DNA from: Bettongia penicillata ogilbyi
Taxonomy: Eukaryota; Chordata; Mammalia; Diprotodontia; Potoroidae
Assembly: GCA_023548195.1 (NCBI GenBank)
Contig: JAJHZJ010000221.1
Span: 4,068,999-4,132,998 of the forward strand
Direction of reading: 5' to 3'
DNA: 64,000 nt
Below the pieces are notes generated by a model. That model searched no databases and was not told the origin of the DNA. It was given only the letters and a program-made list of their open reading frames with translations. Below, one piece after another: positions 42,701 through 52,559 of the stretch; position 1 is the stretch's first letter; every line of letters begins with the position of its first letter. Made by a program: the position numbers and the translations under genes.

Positions 42701-43715
42701 GAAGAAGCATGAAAAAGGAAACAGCAAAGAGAAGTCTTAAGGGACTTACCAGAAGTGAACTGTTTACATTCCTACATGGAAAGACAATATTTGTAACTCT
42801 TAAAACTTTTCAGTATCTGGGTAGTTGGTGGGAACACACATACACATGTACACGCATGCACACACATACACACATGCACACACATACAGAGATAGAGAGC
42901 ACAGATTGAACTGAATAGGATGGGACCATACCTTAAAAGAAACTAGGGTAAATGGTGAGAGAGAAATGTAGGGGGAGGGAAAGGGAAGGGGGTAACTATA
43001 TGTCATTTAAGAGGCAGGTAGGAGTTTTTCTTAGTGGAGGGAAAAAGAGGAGAGCTGAGAAAAAAAAAAAACAAGAAGTTTACCCTCATCACATTTGACT
43101 AAATGAAGGAGTGAAATGCACACTCATTTTGGTATGAAAACCTATCTTACAGTATAAGAAAGTGGGGGAGAAAGAGATATTGCAAGGGGGGGATGATGGA
43201 AGGGAGGGCAAAGGGAGGAGGGAGCAATTTGAAGTCAACACTTGGGGAGGGACAGGATCAAAAGACAGAAGAGAAACAATGAGGGGCAGGTTAGGAGGGA
43301 TGGTAATCCAGTTAGTCTTATACAACACGACTATCAGGGAGGTCATTGGCAAAACTACACAGATATGGCCTATATTGAATTGCCTGCTGTCCCAAAGGGA
43401 ATGGGTGGGGAGGGAGGGATGAGGAGAATTTGGAACTCAAAGTTTTAGGAACAACGGTTTAGTATTGTTGTTGCAACTAGGAAAGAAGACATGCAGTTAA
43501 AGAGGAATAGAAAGTCATCTGGCCCTACAGGAGAAAAGAGAAGATGGAGACAAGAGAAGGGAGAGATGACAGAAGAGAGGGCAGATTGGAGATAGGGAAA
43601 ATTAGATTGCTTGGGGTATTGGGGTGGGGGAGGGGATAAAAGGGGAGAAAATTTGGAACCCAAAAATTTGTGAAAATGAATGTAAAAAAATTAAATAAAT
43701 TAATTAATTAAAAAA
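42701..43715 (+). repeat. HAL1 copy 2 3' UTR
   Basis: Contains the CA block (about 42835-42890), polypurine stretches with G-runs ('gtgggggagaaagagatatt', 'aatgggtggggagggaggg', 'ggggtgggggagggg') and the terminal 'tttggaacccaaaaatttgt' and 'gaaaatgaatgtaaaa' block before the tail. G-rich 3' UTR tracts are usual in mammalian L1s and could form G-quadruplexes. Confidence 0.75.
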
Positions 43716-43733
43716 AAATTCTCAAACATTTTG

Positions 43734-44100
43734 AGAGGTGGATGTTTTGCAGTATGATGAAGGGCAAATCTTACACGTTCACTTTGACTTCTGATAATGA
43801 TTTTGGGATAGCACTAAATGAAAAAAAGTGAGTTCTGTCAATAAAAAATTACCTTTTCCAATCTTTAGTTCTCCATTCTTTGTATTGTTTTGTGCCTGAT
43901 AAACTTTTTTTTGCTTCAAGACAACTGTTAGTACCTATTTTTCCCCTTTTCTTGTTATTCTTAGGAATCAATAATAACCCCTCCAGTACCTAGGTGCCTC
44001 TGAAAGTCTTTGCTTGCTTTCTGAGAATTAGACTATTTTACATCAATAAATTGTCAGTTCTTATCAATGGTTTTGGTTTTGGTTTTTTTGTAATTCAATG
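43734..44100. other. Spacer between HAL1 copies 2 and 3
   Basis: About 370 bp of AT-rich unique sequence. It ends with a T/G-rich stretch just before the copy 3 target site. Confidence 0.6.
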
Positions 44101-44114
44101 AGATTGTTGATCCT

Positions 44115-47010
44115 GGGGGAGGAGCCAAGATGGCAGAGTAGAAAGACTAATGTATGCTAGCTCTGAATCCACAGCCCATAAATTTTCTGTAAAAAGAACT
44201 CCCCACAAATTCGGCAGCACTGCAAGCTGCGCACCAATGCAGTGGAAGAGATTTCCGTTCCAGAGAGCCCTGAAAAACCAACACCAAAGGTCCGTCACGC
44301 ACTGGAGAGCAGAGCTCAGCCCTGCCCAGCCCTGGCTGCACGACCCAAGAGCAACAGATCTGAGCAGGCTTCAGGGATGGAACCTCTGGTGGCTGCAAAG
44401 TTCGCTCCACCCACAGGAGCTATAGGTCAGTGAGAGAGACTTCTGGGCTGGCCGAGAGGGAAGCGGGGTGTCTCCATAACTCAGACCCCTCGGGAGGCAG
44501 AAGCAGACAGGAGCTCCCAAATCAGGCAGGAGCTCCAGTCTATTACTGAAGGTCCCTGCATAAACCCCCTGAGGGAACTGAGCCTGGGAGGCAGCCCTGC
44601 CCCCGCCTGAACATCAGAACTTAAGCTCACATTGAATAGCAACCCCACCCACTGCTGAAAGCCCTGAGGCTGGGGAGCAGCATTTGAATCTCACACCCCA
44701 AGCACTAGCTGGGCAGATCTAGGCGGGGGTGGACAGGAATCTCAGAAGTCAAGTAACTGGCTGGGAAAATTCCCAGAAAAGGGAAGAAAAATAAGACCAT
44801 AGAAGGCTACTTTCTTGGGGGAACAGATGATGCTTCCTCCTTTCATTTCTGATGAGGAGGATCAATGTTTATCATCAGGGAAAGACATAGAAGCCAAGGC
44901 CTCTGTACCCCAAAAATCCAAAACAGATATCCAATGGGCTTAGGCCATGGAAGAGCTCAAAAAGATTTTGAAAATCAAGTTAGACAGGTGGAGGAAAAAC
45001 TGGGAAGAGAAATGAAAGACATGCAAGAAAAGCATGAAAAACAGGTCAATACCCTGCTAAAGGAGACCCAAAAAATGCTGAAGAAAATAACACCTTGAAA
45101 AATAGGCTAACTCAATTGGCAAAAGAGGTTCAAAAAGCCAATGAGGAGAAGAATGCTTTCAAAAGGAGAATGAGCCAAATAGAAAAAGAGGCTCAAAAGC
45201 TCACTGAATTTAATAGTTCTCTCAAAATTAGAATGGAAAAGATGGAGGCTAATGACTTTCTGAGAAACCAAGAAATCACAAAACAAAACCAAAAGAATGA
45301 AAAAACGGAAGAGAATGTGAAATATCTCATTGGAAAAACAACTGACCTGGAGAATAGATCCAGGAGAGACAATTTAAAAATGATGGGAATACATGAAAGC
45401 CATGACCAAAAAAAGAGCCTAGACATCATCTTTCATGAAATTATCAAGGAAAACTGCCCTGAGATTCTAGAACCAGAGGGAAAAATAAGTATTGAAAGAA
45501 TTCACCGATCACTGCCTGAAAGAGATCCAAAAAGAGAAACTCCTAGGAAAATTGTGGCCAAATTCCAGAATTCCCAGGTCAAGGAGAAAATCTTGCAAGC
45601 AGCTAGAAAGAAACAATTCCAGTATTGTGGAAATAAAATCAGGATAACTCAAGATCTAGCAGCATCTACATTAAGGGATTGAAGGGAGTGGAATAGGATA
45701 TTCCAGAAGTCAAAGGAACTAGGACTCAAACCAAGCATTACCTACCCAGCAAAACTGAGTATAATACTTCAGGGGAAAATATGGTCTTTCAATGAATCAG
45801 AGGACTTTCAAGCATTCTTGATGAAAAGACCAGAGCTGAAAAGAAAATTTGACTTTCAAACACAAGAATGAGAAGAAGCATGAAAAAGTAAACAGCAAAG
45901 AGATGTCATAAGGGACTTACCAAAGGTGAACTGTTTACATTCTTACATGGAAAGACAATATTTGTAACTCTTAAAACTTTTCAGTATCTGGGTAGTTGGT
46001 AGGACCACACACACGCACGCACGCACACACATGTACATGCATGTGCACACACATACACACATGCATGCACACACAGAGACAGAGAGCACAGAGTGAATTG
46101 AATAGGATGGGACCATATCTTAAAAGAAATTAAGGTAAATGGTGAGAGAGAAATGTAGTGGGAGGAGAGAAGGTGAAATGGAATGGGGTAAATTATCTCT
46201 CATTCAGGAGGCAAGAAGGAGACTTTTTAGTGGAGGGAAAAAGAGGAGAGCTGAGAAAAAAACATGAAGTTTACCCTCATCACATTCAACTAAAGGAAGG
46301 AATAAAATGCACACTCATTTTGGTATGAAAACCTATCTTACAGTACAGGAAAGTGGGGGAGAAGGAGATAAGCAGGGAGGGAGGGATGATGGAAGGGAGG
46401 GCAATGGGAGAAGGGAGCAATTTGAAGTCAACACTCGGGGAGGGACAGGATCAAAAGACAGAATAGAAACAATGGGGGCAGGATAGGATGGAGGGAAATA
46501 CAGTTAGTCTTACAGAACACGACTATAATCGAAGTCATTTGCAAAACTACACAGATATGGCCTATATTTAATTGCCTGCCTTCCCAAAGGGAATGGGTGG
46601 GGAGGGAGGGATGGGGAGAATTTGGAACTCAAAGTTTTAGGAACAACTGTTTAGTATTGTTGTTGCTACTAGGAAAGAAGACATACAGTTAATGAGGAAT
46701 AGAAAGTCATCTGGCCCTATAGGACAAAAGAGAAGATGGGGACAAGAGAAGGGAGGGATGATAGAAGAGAGGGCAGATTGGTGATAGGGAAAGTTAGATT
46801 GCTTGGTGTATTGAGGTGGGGGGAAGGGACAAATAAGGAGAAAATTTGGAACCCAAAATTTTGTGAAAATGAATGTAAAAAGTTAAATAAATAAATTTAT
46901 ATTAAAATAAATAAATAAAGATATATTATATTTATTATATTTTTTAAAAATGAATGTAAAAAGCCAAATAAATAAATTTATATTAAAATAAATAAATAAG
47001 GATAAAAAGA
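44115..47010 (+). mobile_element. HAL1 copy 3, full length
   Basis: Begins 'gggggaggagccaagatggc' and ends after a complex A/T tail. Target-site duplication 'agattgttgatcct' at 44101-44114 and 47011-47024 is perfect. 5' UTR about 44115-44768, broken ORF1 44769-45871, CA block about 46002-46075, G-rich 3' UTR, and a tail in which a block of about 50 bp is present twice (about 46866-46919 and 46949-46999). Confidence 0.85.
44769..45871 (+). pseudogene. HAL1 copy 3 ORF1 (L1 ORF1p-like), broken
   Basis: Same protein as copies 1 and 2. The start is ATT (44769-44771) where copy 2 has ATG. CAG is TAG near 44941; one G is lost after the A-run near 44966; a six-A run (45070-45075, one short) shifts the frame. 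The segment 45095-45682 is then open for 195 codons (coiled coil plus RRM-like core) until TGA at the codon that is CGA in copy 2, followed by the unfinished C-terminal domain to 45871. Confidence 0.85.
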
Positions 47011-47024
47011 AGATTGTTGATCCT

Positions 47025-47300
47025 GTTTTATTGTGGCCTTAAATTATTTTTGAAATGCTTGATTTCCCCACAGCTGCTACCTCTCTAATATTCATTGAAA
47101 TGCTCTCCTTAAGAGCTACTGTAACTTCTGCCCATTTCCTTGGAGTGGAACCAACTTTTAGAAACAATAGAATTAAAACCACAACAATTAAACACATATG
47201 TATGGCACTAAATCCAACCCTTAAATGACAAAGAATTACTTAAAGGTGGGGAAACCAGCTCAATCCAGTTTCATCTGGTTAAGACCAGATGTTCTGGGTC
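47025..47300. other. Non-genic stretch
   Basis: Original target-site flank of copy 3, AT-rich, nothing recognised. Confidence 0.5.
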
Positions 47301-47304
47301 ACCC

Positions 47305-47500
47305 TCTTGCAAAGTTCTTAACTTTTTTTGTGACATGAGTCCTTTTGGCAGTCTAATGGAACTCGTGAACCCCTTCTAAGAGTAATGCTTTTAAATACAT
47401 AAAACAAAATCATAGCACTACAACAGAAACCAATTATATTATATAGTTACTAAATATTTTTAAAAGTTGAGACTCAAGATTAAGGACTCCTACCCTTGTG
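47305..47500. repeat. MITE-like repeat, possibly hAT-derived
   Basis: Starts 'gcaaagttcttaacttttt' and ends 'gattaaggactcctaccc', ends that are partly complementary. The inside has 'catgagtccttttggcagtc' and 'gaaccccttctaagagtaat', a pattern I associate with an old mammalian short repeat. Family not established. Confidence 0.4.
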
Positions 47501-47586
47501 TCAGTAAAAGCACACATGTATGACAATTACTGTCACAAAATAAAACCACATCAAAATTATTGCTTGGTCTAGTAATTTGCACACCT

Positions 47587-47795
47587 CTCTGTTGCTGTTT
47601 AGTCATGTCTGACTCTTCATGACCCCATTTGGGGTTTTCTTGGCAAAGATTTTGGAGTGGGTTGCCATTTCCTTCTCTAGCCCATTTTACAGATGAGGAG
47701 TAACTTGCCCAGAATCAGACAGGCCATATTTGAAGTCAGGAAGATGACTCCAAGCCCAGCACTGTAACCACCGCATGCACCACTTAGCTGCTCGT
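47587..47795 (-). mobile_element. WSINE/MAR-type tRNA SINE
   Basis: Antisense: 'gttgctgtttagtcatgtct', 'catttggggttttcttggc', 'ttttacagatgaggag', with an internal deletion of the 'aaactgaggcaaac' block, and 'gcaccacttagctgc' at the head. Confidence 0.85.
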
Positions 47796-48032
47796 GTGTT
47801 TCCCTAGCTCATATTCATATTCTTCATGAAGTCTTCCTTGGTTACCCAAGCTAAAAGTGACCAGTCCCTCTACGTATTTCTCATAGCCCTCTGTATAAAC
47901 CACCCCTTGTCCTTATCCCACTCTACCATGTCAGACTTAATTTGTGTTCTGTCTTCCCCCATTAGATTATAAACTCCATACACAAAAGATCACTTTTTAA
48001 AAATCTTTGTATCTACAATATTTGAACACAGG

Positions 48033-48034
<2 letters not shown>
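47796..48034 (+). repeat. L2 LINE 3' fragment
   Basis: 'cttcatgaagtcttccttgg', 'cccccattagattataaact', 'atctttgtatctacaatat'. The terminal 'cttaataaatg' part is replaced by the GT microsatellite. Confidence 0.6.

Positions 48035-48035
<1 letters not shown>

Positions 48036-48079
<44 letters not shown>
48036..48079. repeat. (GT)n microsatellite
   Basis: About 21 uninterrupted GT units, followed by mixed CA/TA sequence to about 48125. Confidence 0.95.
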
Positions 48080-48082
<3 letters not shown>

Positions 48083-48125
48083 CATATTCATGCAGGTGTG
48101 CACATACACACACACATACACATAA

Positions 48126-49040
48126 GATTGAATAGAAGTGAATTAGTTCTTTTAGTCTAGTCCCCCCCTTTTCATGCCTCTCTACTATCTACCACAAAGC
48201 ATTAAATATGACAAATATTCAAATATTTATTAAATAAATCAGTGAAGGAATTTCAGACAGGGAATGAGTTGTGACTGGAGGTTGATGGAACTCTTTCCCA
48301 AAACCCCTCTTGGGTCTGTCCCTTAGTCTAGAAGCTTTCTTAATGGTATATACTTATCCCACATCTATCCTGTATATCAAGGTTTGGTGAGACCCAAAAT
48401 TTTGGGAAATTCTCACTCTCACCCCTCAGGACAGTTTGGCAATCCTTGCTTTTTTTCCAAATATTGCCCCACATAGTTTCCTGGTGGCCAGGAAATAAGT
48501 GCCCCTCACTCCCAGAGAACGAATCTAAAACACTTGGAAAGGGTTGGCTCAATTAGTAGGATTTACACATCCACAGCTGTTGGCCTGCATTGAATTTGGG
48601 GGAATGTTCCTGGGGATTAGTGAGGGATATATTGAGATCAACGCCCACTCCCTCATCTTGAGCAAGGCTCAGATTTGGCCGCCTTTCTCCCTTGTCTTCC
48701 TTGTGTGAGAAAGCTTGGGCTAAGTTCTATAATGCTGCTGGCTTAATTTCCCATGAAAAGATAAAATGTTCTCTGGAATTTCCATTAGCATTCAGTTTTA
48801 TTTGCTTCCTTCCTCAGAACCTTCTCTCCCTCCTCCTACCACACACATACACACACACACACATATACACACACATTTCTTACTCTTTCTTGTGCTTTAC
48901 TGGGTAGGAGAACTTTTTCATAGAAAACAACTTGAGGAAAGAAATTTGTGTGGTGCCCAGCCTGAAACAGGAATAATAAACGTTTGTTTGCATGATTGCG
49001 CCTCAGAAACTAGCATATAAAGGTTTAGAGGTTCCTGAGC
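48126..49040. other. Non-genic stretch
   Basis: Nothing recognised apart from a short CA run at about 48841-48872. Frames at 48340-49020 have no domain. Confidence 0.5.
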
Positions 49041-49044
49041 TTTA

Positions 49045-49130
49045 GAACTGAAAGATACCTTAGAAGACATCTAGCCCAATTCTTTCATTTTACAACTGAG
49101 GAAACTGAGACTCAAGACAAAAAAAAGTAA
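49045..49130 (-). repeat. MIR-like fragment
   Basis: 'gaaagataccttagaagaca', 'tttcattttacaactgagga', 'aactgagactcaa'. Same type as at 1435. Confidence 0.5.
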
Positions 49131-49198
49131 CTCCTTATATGGACCTTTTTATTTTGAGAACTTCTGTGAGATAATAAGCTGGTCTTAGACAACATTGT

Positions 49199-49530
49199 GC
49201 TAAGAACTGGAAATTGAGGGAATGCCCATCAATTGGAGAATGCCTGAACAAGTTGTGGTATACGAATGTAATGGAATACTATTGTGCTATAAGAAATGAT
49301 GAGCAGGTAGACTTCAGAAAAAACTGGAAAAACTTACATGAACTGATGCTGAGTGAAATGAGCAGAGCCAGGAGAACTGTACATAGTACATTACACAGTG
49401 ACTGACTTTGATAGACATGCCTCTTCTCATCAATGCAAGTATCTAAGACAACTCCAAAAGACTCACCATGGAAAATGCCATCTACATCCAGAGAAATAAA
49501 TATGGAGTGTGAATCGAAGTATGCTATTTA

Positions 49531-49628
<98 letters not shown>

Positions 49629-49833
49629 CTCATTTTTTTCTTATGGTTCTTCCCGTTGGCTCTAATTCTCCTTTACCACATGACTAACGTGCAAGTAGGT
49701 TTAATATGAAAGTGCATGTAGAATCTATATCAGATGGCACTCTATCTTGGGGTGGGGGAGGAAAATGAGGGGGAAGAAGATTTGGAACTCAAAATCTTAT
49801 GGAAGTGAATGTTGAAAACTAAAAATAGATAAA
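49199..49833 (+). mobile_element. L1 3' end, 5'-truncated (ORF2 C-terminus and 3' UTR)
   Basis: Opens in the L1 ORF2 C-terminal region: 49214-49405 encodes LNKLWYTNVMEYYCAIRNDE and LHELMLSEMSRARRTV, matching the C-terminal signature of mammalian L1 ORF2p. Then come the 3' UTR, a (CT)n expansion, a G-rich tract ('tcttggggtgggggagg') and the tail block 'tttggaactcaaaatcttat' and 'ggaagtgaatgttgaaaact'. A short duplication 'aacattgt' (49191-49198 and 49834-49841) suggests the insertion ends. Confidence 0.75.
49532..49624. repeat. (CT)n microsatellite inside the L1 3' UTR
   Basis: About 46 uninterrupted CT units, then 'tttttctcattttttt'. It lies where sister L1 copies have a T-rich tract. Confidence 0.95.
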
Positions 49834-50069
49834 AACATTGTATTTCAGGGCTTTCTAATAATTATTCCTTTATGTGATATGATTCATTACCACAAATAAT
49901 AATTGAATCTGGACACTAAAATCTAAATAATATTTGATAAATATCTTTTCTAACTGAACTGATATGATGATTTCAAGTGGCACTGAACTGTAATCTTATC
50001 CAGACGATATCACCCCTTTTCACATACACACTCTCTGTTGCAGTAAAATGACCCTGACAGCTGTTGCCC

Positions 50070-50335
50070 CATTCAGGACAACTCTCCCATCTTGGTGCCT
50101 CAGTGCATATTCTCCCTCCTGTTCTGGGAATATCCTCCCACTCACATCTGCTCAGAGAATTACTTACTTCCTTCAAAGTCTAACTCAGGTGCTACTTCCT
50201 ACGTAGAATCTTTTTCTGATTCTCTCGTTAAATTACTTTGTATAGCCCTTGTGATTATTTGATTGTGCACAGGTCAAATCCCTCTAGTAGAATGTAAACT
50301 TTTTGAAGGCAGAGACTTTTATTTTATTCCCTGAG
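50070..50335 (+). repeat. L2 LINE 3' fragment
   Basis: 'acttccttcaaagtctaact', 'caggtgctacttcctacgta', 'ctctagtagaatgtaaactt', 'tttgaaggcagagactttta'. Sense, decayed. Confidence 0.65.
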
Positions 50336-51655
50336 TTGATTTGAATGGACAAATCTGATGATATTAATCAGTATGAGTATTCCAAAGGGAACAGAAAACT
50401 AGAATATTTAACACTATGAAAGAGAATGTGTATTTGAAAGTCCTATTAAGAAACCAGGTGCCACTACAATCAGGCTGGTAGAAGGTGTTTTTCTCTTCCT
50501 CCCAAGTCGTGGTAGAATTAGGCTAAGGGATCCATTGCCAGCATAACCAGCTGTCCCAGTCCCTTTCCCCTTGGCAACAATCACCCTTGTTTCCCAGCCC
50601 CCCTCCCTCCCCTTTCCATGCAAATATCACAGAGTCAATTGTCTACAGTCATTTTTTTTTCTTTCCTCAACTCAGAACTTCCTCCAGCTCCACTTTGGCT
50701 AAGATTTCAACCATCCCATTGGCTAAAGAGTGACATAGTCCCTTCCCTCATGCATCAGCCACGTGGAACCCATGCCAGGAGGATGGCAAGGGACAGAAGA
50801 ACAGAAAACTTTTCCACGGAGACACCAGCTGCTATGGCAACCCATCAGATTTTCCCTTCAACAAACTGGGCCCAAAGCTTGAGAACTCCAGGGCTTTGAA
50901 TTATTCATCTGTCTTGCTAAGAGTCAGCTCTTTGACAACAGTGGATTTAAAAGTTCTTCAAATTCTGGAGTAAAGTTCCTGCTGTTCTCTGGAGGGCTAT
51001 AGCTAGAGGTTATCAAATTGCATTTTGCATAAAACAGAAAAGCATCCTGTTCTACTTCCCCTTCGGGGCCAAAGTTGCTGAGTTCTCTCCTTAATCCCAG
51101 AGCAGGCCAGAGTGCATGGGCCTTCACAGATGCTCCCAGATGGTCTGGATGCAGCTGTGCTTTTGGTATTTGGCTCTGCATTCAGGGTGACTTGCAAACT
51201 ACTTGGGCCATAGCTAGCAATTTCCCCTGGTCAGAATGAGGAAAAATGGGATGTGTTGTTTATGAATTTTAGTGCGGAAATAGGTTCCCAGGTGATAGAC
51301 CCCACTGTCCTTCAGCACCTTTCTGACCCCTCTCCCCTTTAAGCACAGAGAGGAAAGATAGCTCACCACTTAGTGACAAAGGATGTGGGTCCAGTGGTCA
51401 AAAGGTAACCAGAAATCGAGACTTTTTATCTAGCCAACCATGAGTTTGCAAACTGAGTGCAGGCAAGACAAATTCTAAATCACCTGCAGGGTATTCTGGA
51501 ACAATATCCTGGTCTTCTGAGGTAGGTCCACCAACAGAGAGGTTCTGGACCTAAAAAATTAATTACAGAGGCTGAGCTAGGCCTGAGAATACCTAAACAA
51601 TTCTTCTACCCCTTAACCCAAATCAGGTAGTGTTCTTTTGTTTTCCTCTTTCCTT
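50336..51655. other. Non-genic stretch
   Basis: About 1.3 kb without recognised repeats. Overlapping frames at 50414-51197 on both strands have no domain. Confidence 0.5.
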
Positions 51656-51659
51656 TCTT

Positions 51660-51925
51660 GGCAACACTATTCATTTTAAAATTTAATTAAATTTGATTTT
51701 ATTTTCAGTTTCAGATTCTCTCCCCACCCATTAAGAAGATGAGAAACACAAAATCCATTGCAAATATGAAATGATGCAAAACAAATTCCTGAAGGAAAAA
51801 AGAGAAAAATATACTTCAATCTGCACTCTGAGTCCATCAATTCTCTATCTGAGGTTGGAGAGAATTTTTCATTATGGATGATGTCTTATGGAATCATTAG
51901 CTTCTATTTGTCTATTCTACTTTAA
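51660..51925 (-). repeat. Antisense L1 3' UTR fragment
   Basis: Complement of the L1 end: 'cagattctctccccacccat', 'atatacttcaatctgcactc', 'tgagtccatcaattctctat', 'gatgtcttatggaatcatta'. Diverged. Confidence 0.5.
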
Positions 51926-52009
51926 AAATTTTTTATTTATTTTATTCTGAACTTAATGAAACAAGAATTTCCATAACATAGTAGGATAGAAAAAAAAGAT
52001 TACAGGTGA

Positions 52010-52510
52010 AACTGCAAATATGTACAATTGTGGAAAAATTGGGACACTAGTTCACTGTTGATGGATGCAACCATTTTGGAGATTGATCTAGAATTATGCC
52101 CAAAGAGTTTTTAAACTACTTATGCCCTTTGACCCAGCAAATACCACAATTCGGTCAGTTTCCAAAGATCATTTTCCAAAGATGATCAGGGGAAAAGGAA
52201 AAGAAGGTAGACGTTAAAAAATATTTATAGCAACTCTCTTTGTGATGGCAAGGAACTGGAAACTGCAGGGATGCCTATCAACCAGGGAGTGGCTGAGCAA
52301 GTCATGGTATACAATCATGATTGATTACTACTGTGCATAAGAGATGATGAACTCAATGATTTTAGAAAAACATGGATAGACATGCACAAAATAGTGAAGA
52401 ATGAAATGTGAAGAACCAAGAGAACATTGTATACAGTTAATAGCAACATTGTGAACAACTTTGAGCAGCTAAGACATTTTGAGTGTTCTGTTATATACAT
52501 TAACTACAAA
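52010..52510 (+). repeat. L1 ORF2 C-terminal fragment, sense
   Basis: 'gccctttgacccagcaaata', 'atttatagcaactctctttg', 'tggcaaggaactggaaactg' and 'gggatgcctatcaaccaggg'. Older than the 49.2-kb copy; no frame survives. Confidence 0.6.
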
Positions 52511-52559
52511 GAGCCTCTGAAAGAAGATGCAATCTGCATTGAATTATACTTTATGAAGA

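Larger units (their letters stand above)
40588..43715 (+). mobile_element. HAL1 copy 2 with a 5' chimeric extension
   Basis: One insertion made of a 160-bp CpG-rich 5' extension (40588-40747) joined to a full HAL1 (about 40748-43715). The whole is bracketed by 'aaattctcaaaaattttg' (40570-40587) and 'aaattctcaaacattttg' (43716-43733), 17 of 18 matching. The HAL1 has a 5' UTR, ORF1, CA block, G-rich 3' UTR and an A/T-rich tail ending in an A-run. ORF1 is the best preserved in the window. There is no ORF2. Confidence 0.85.
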
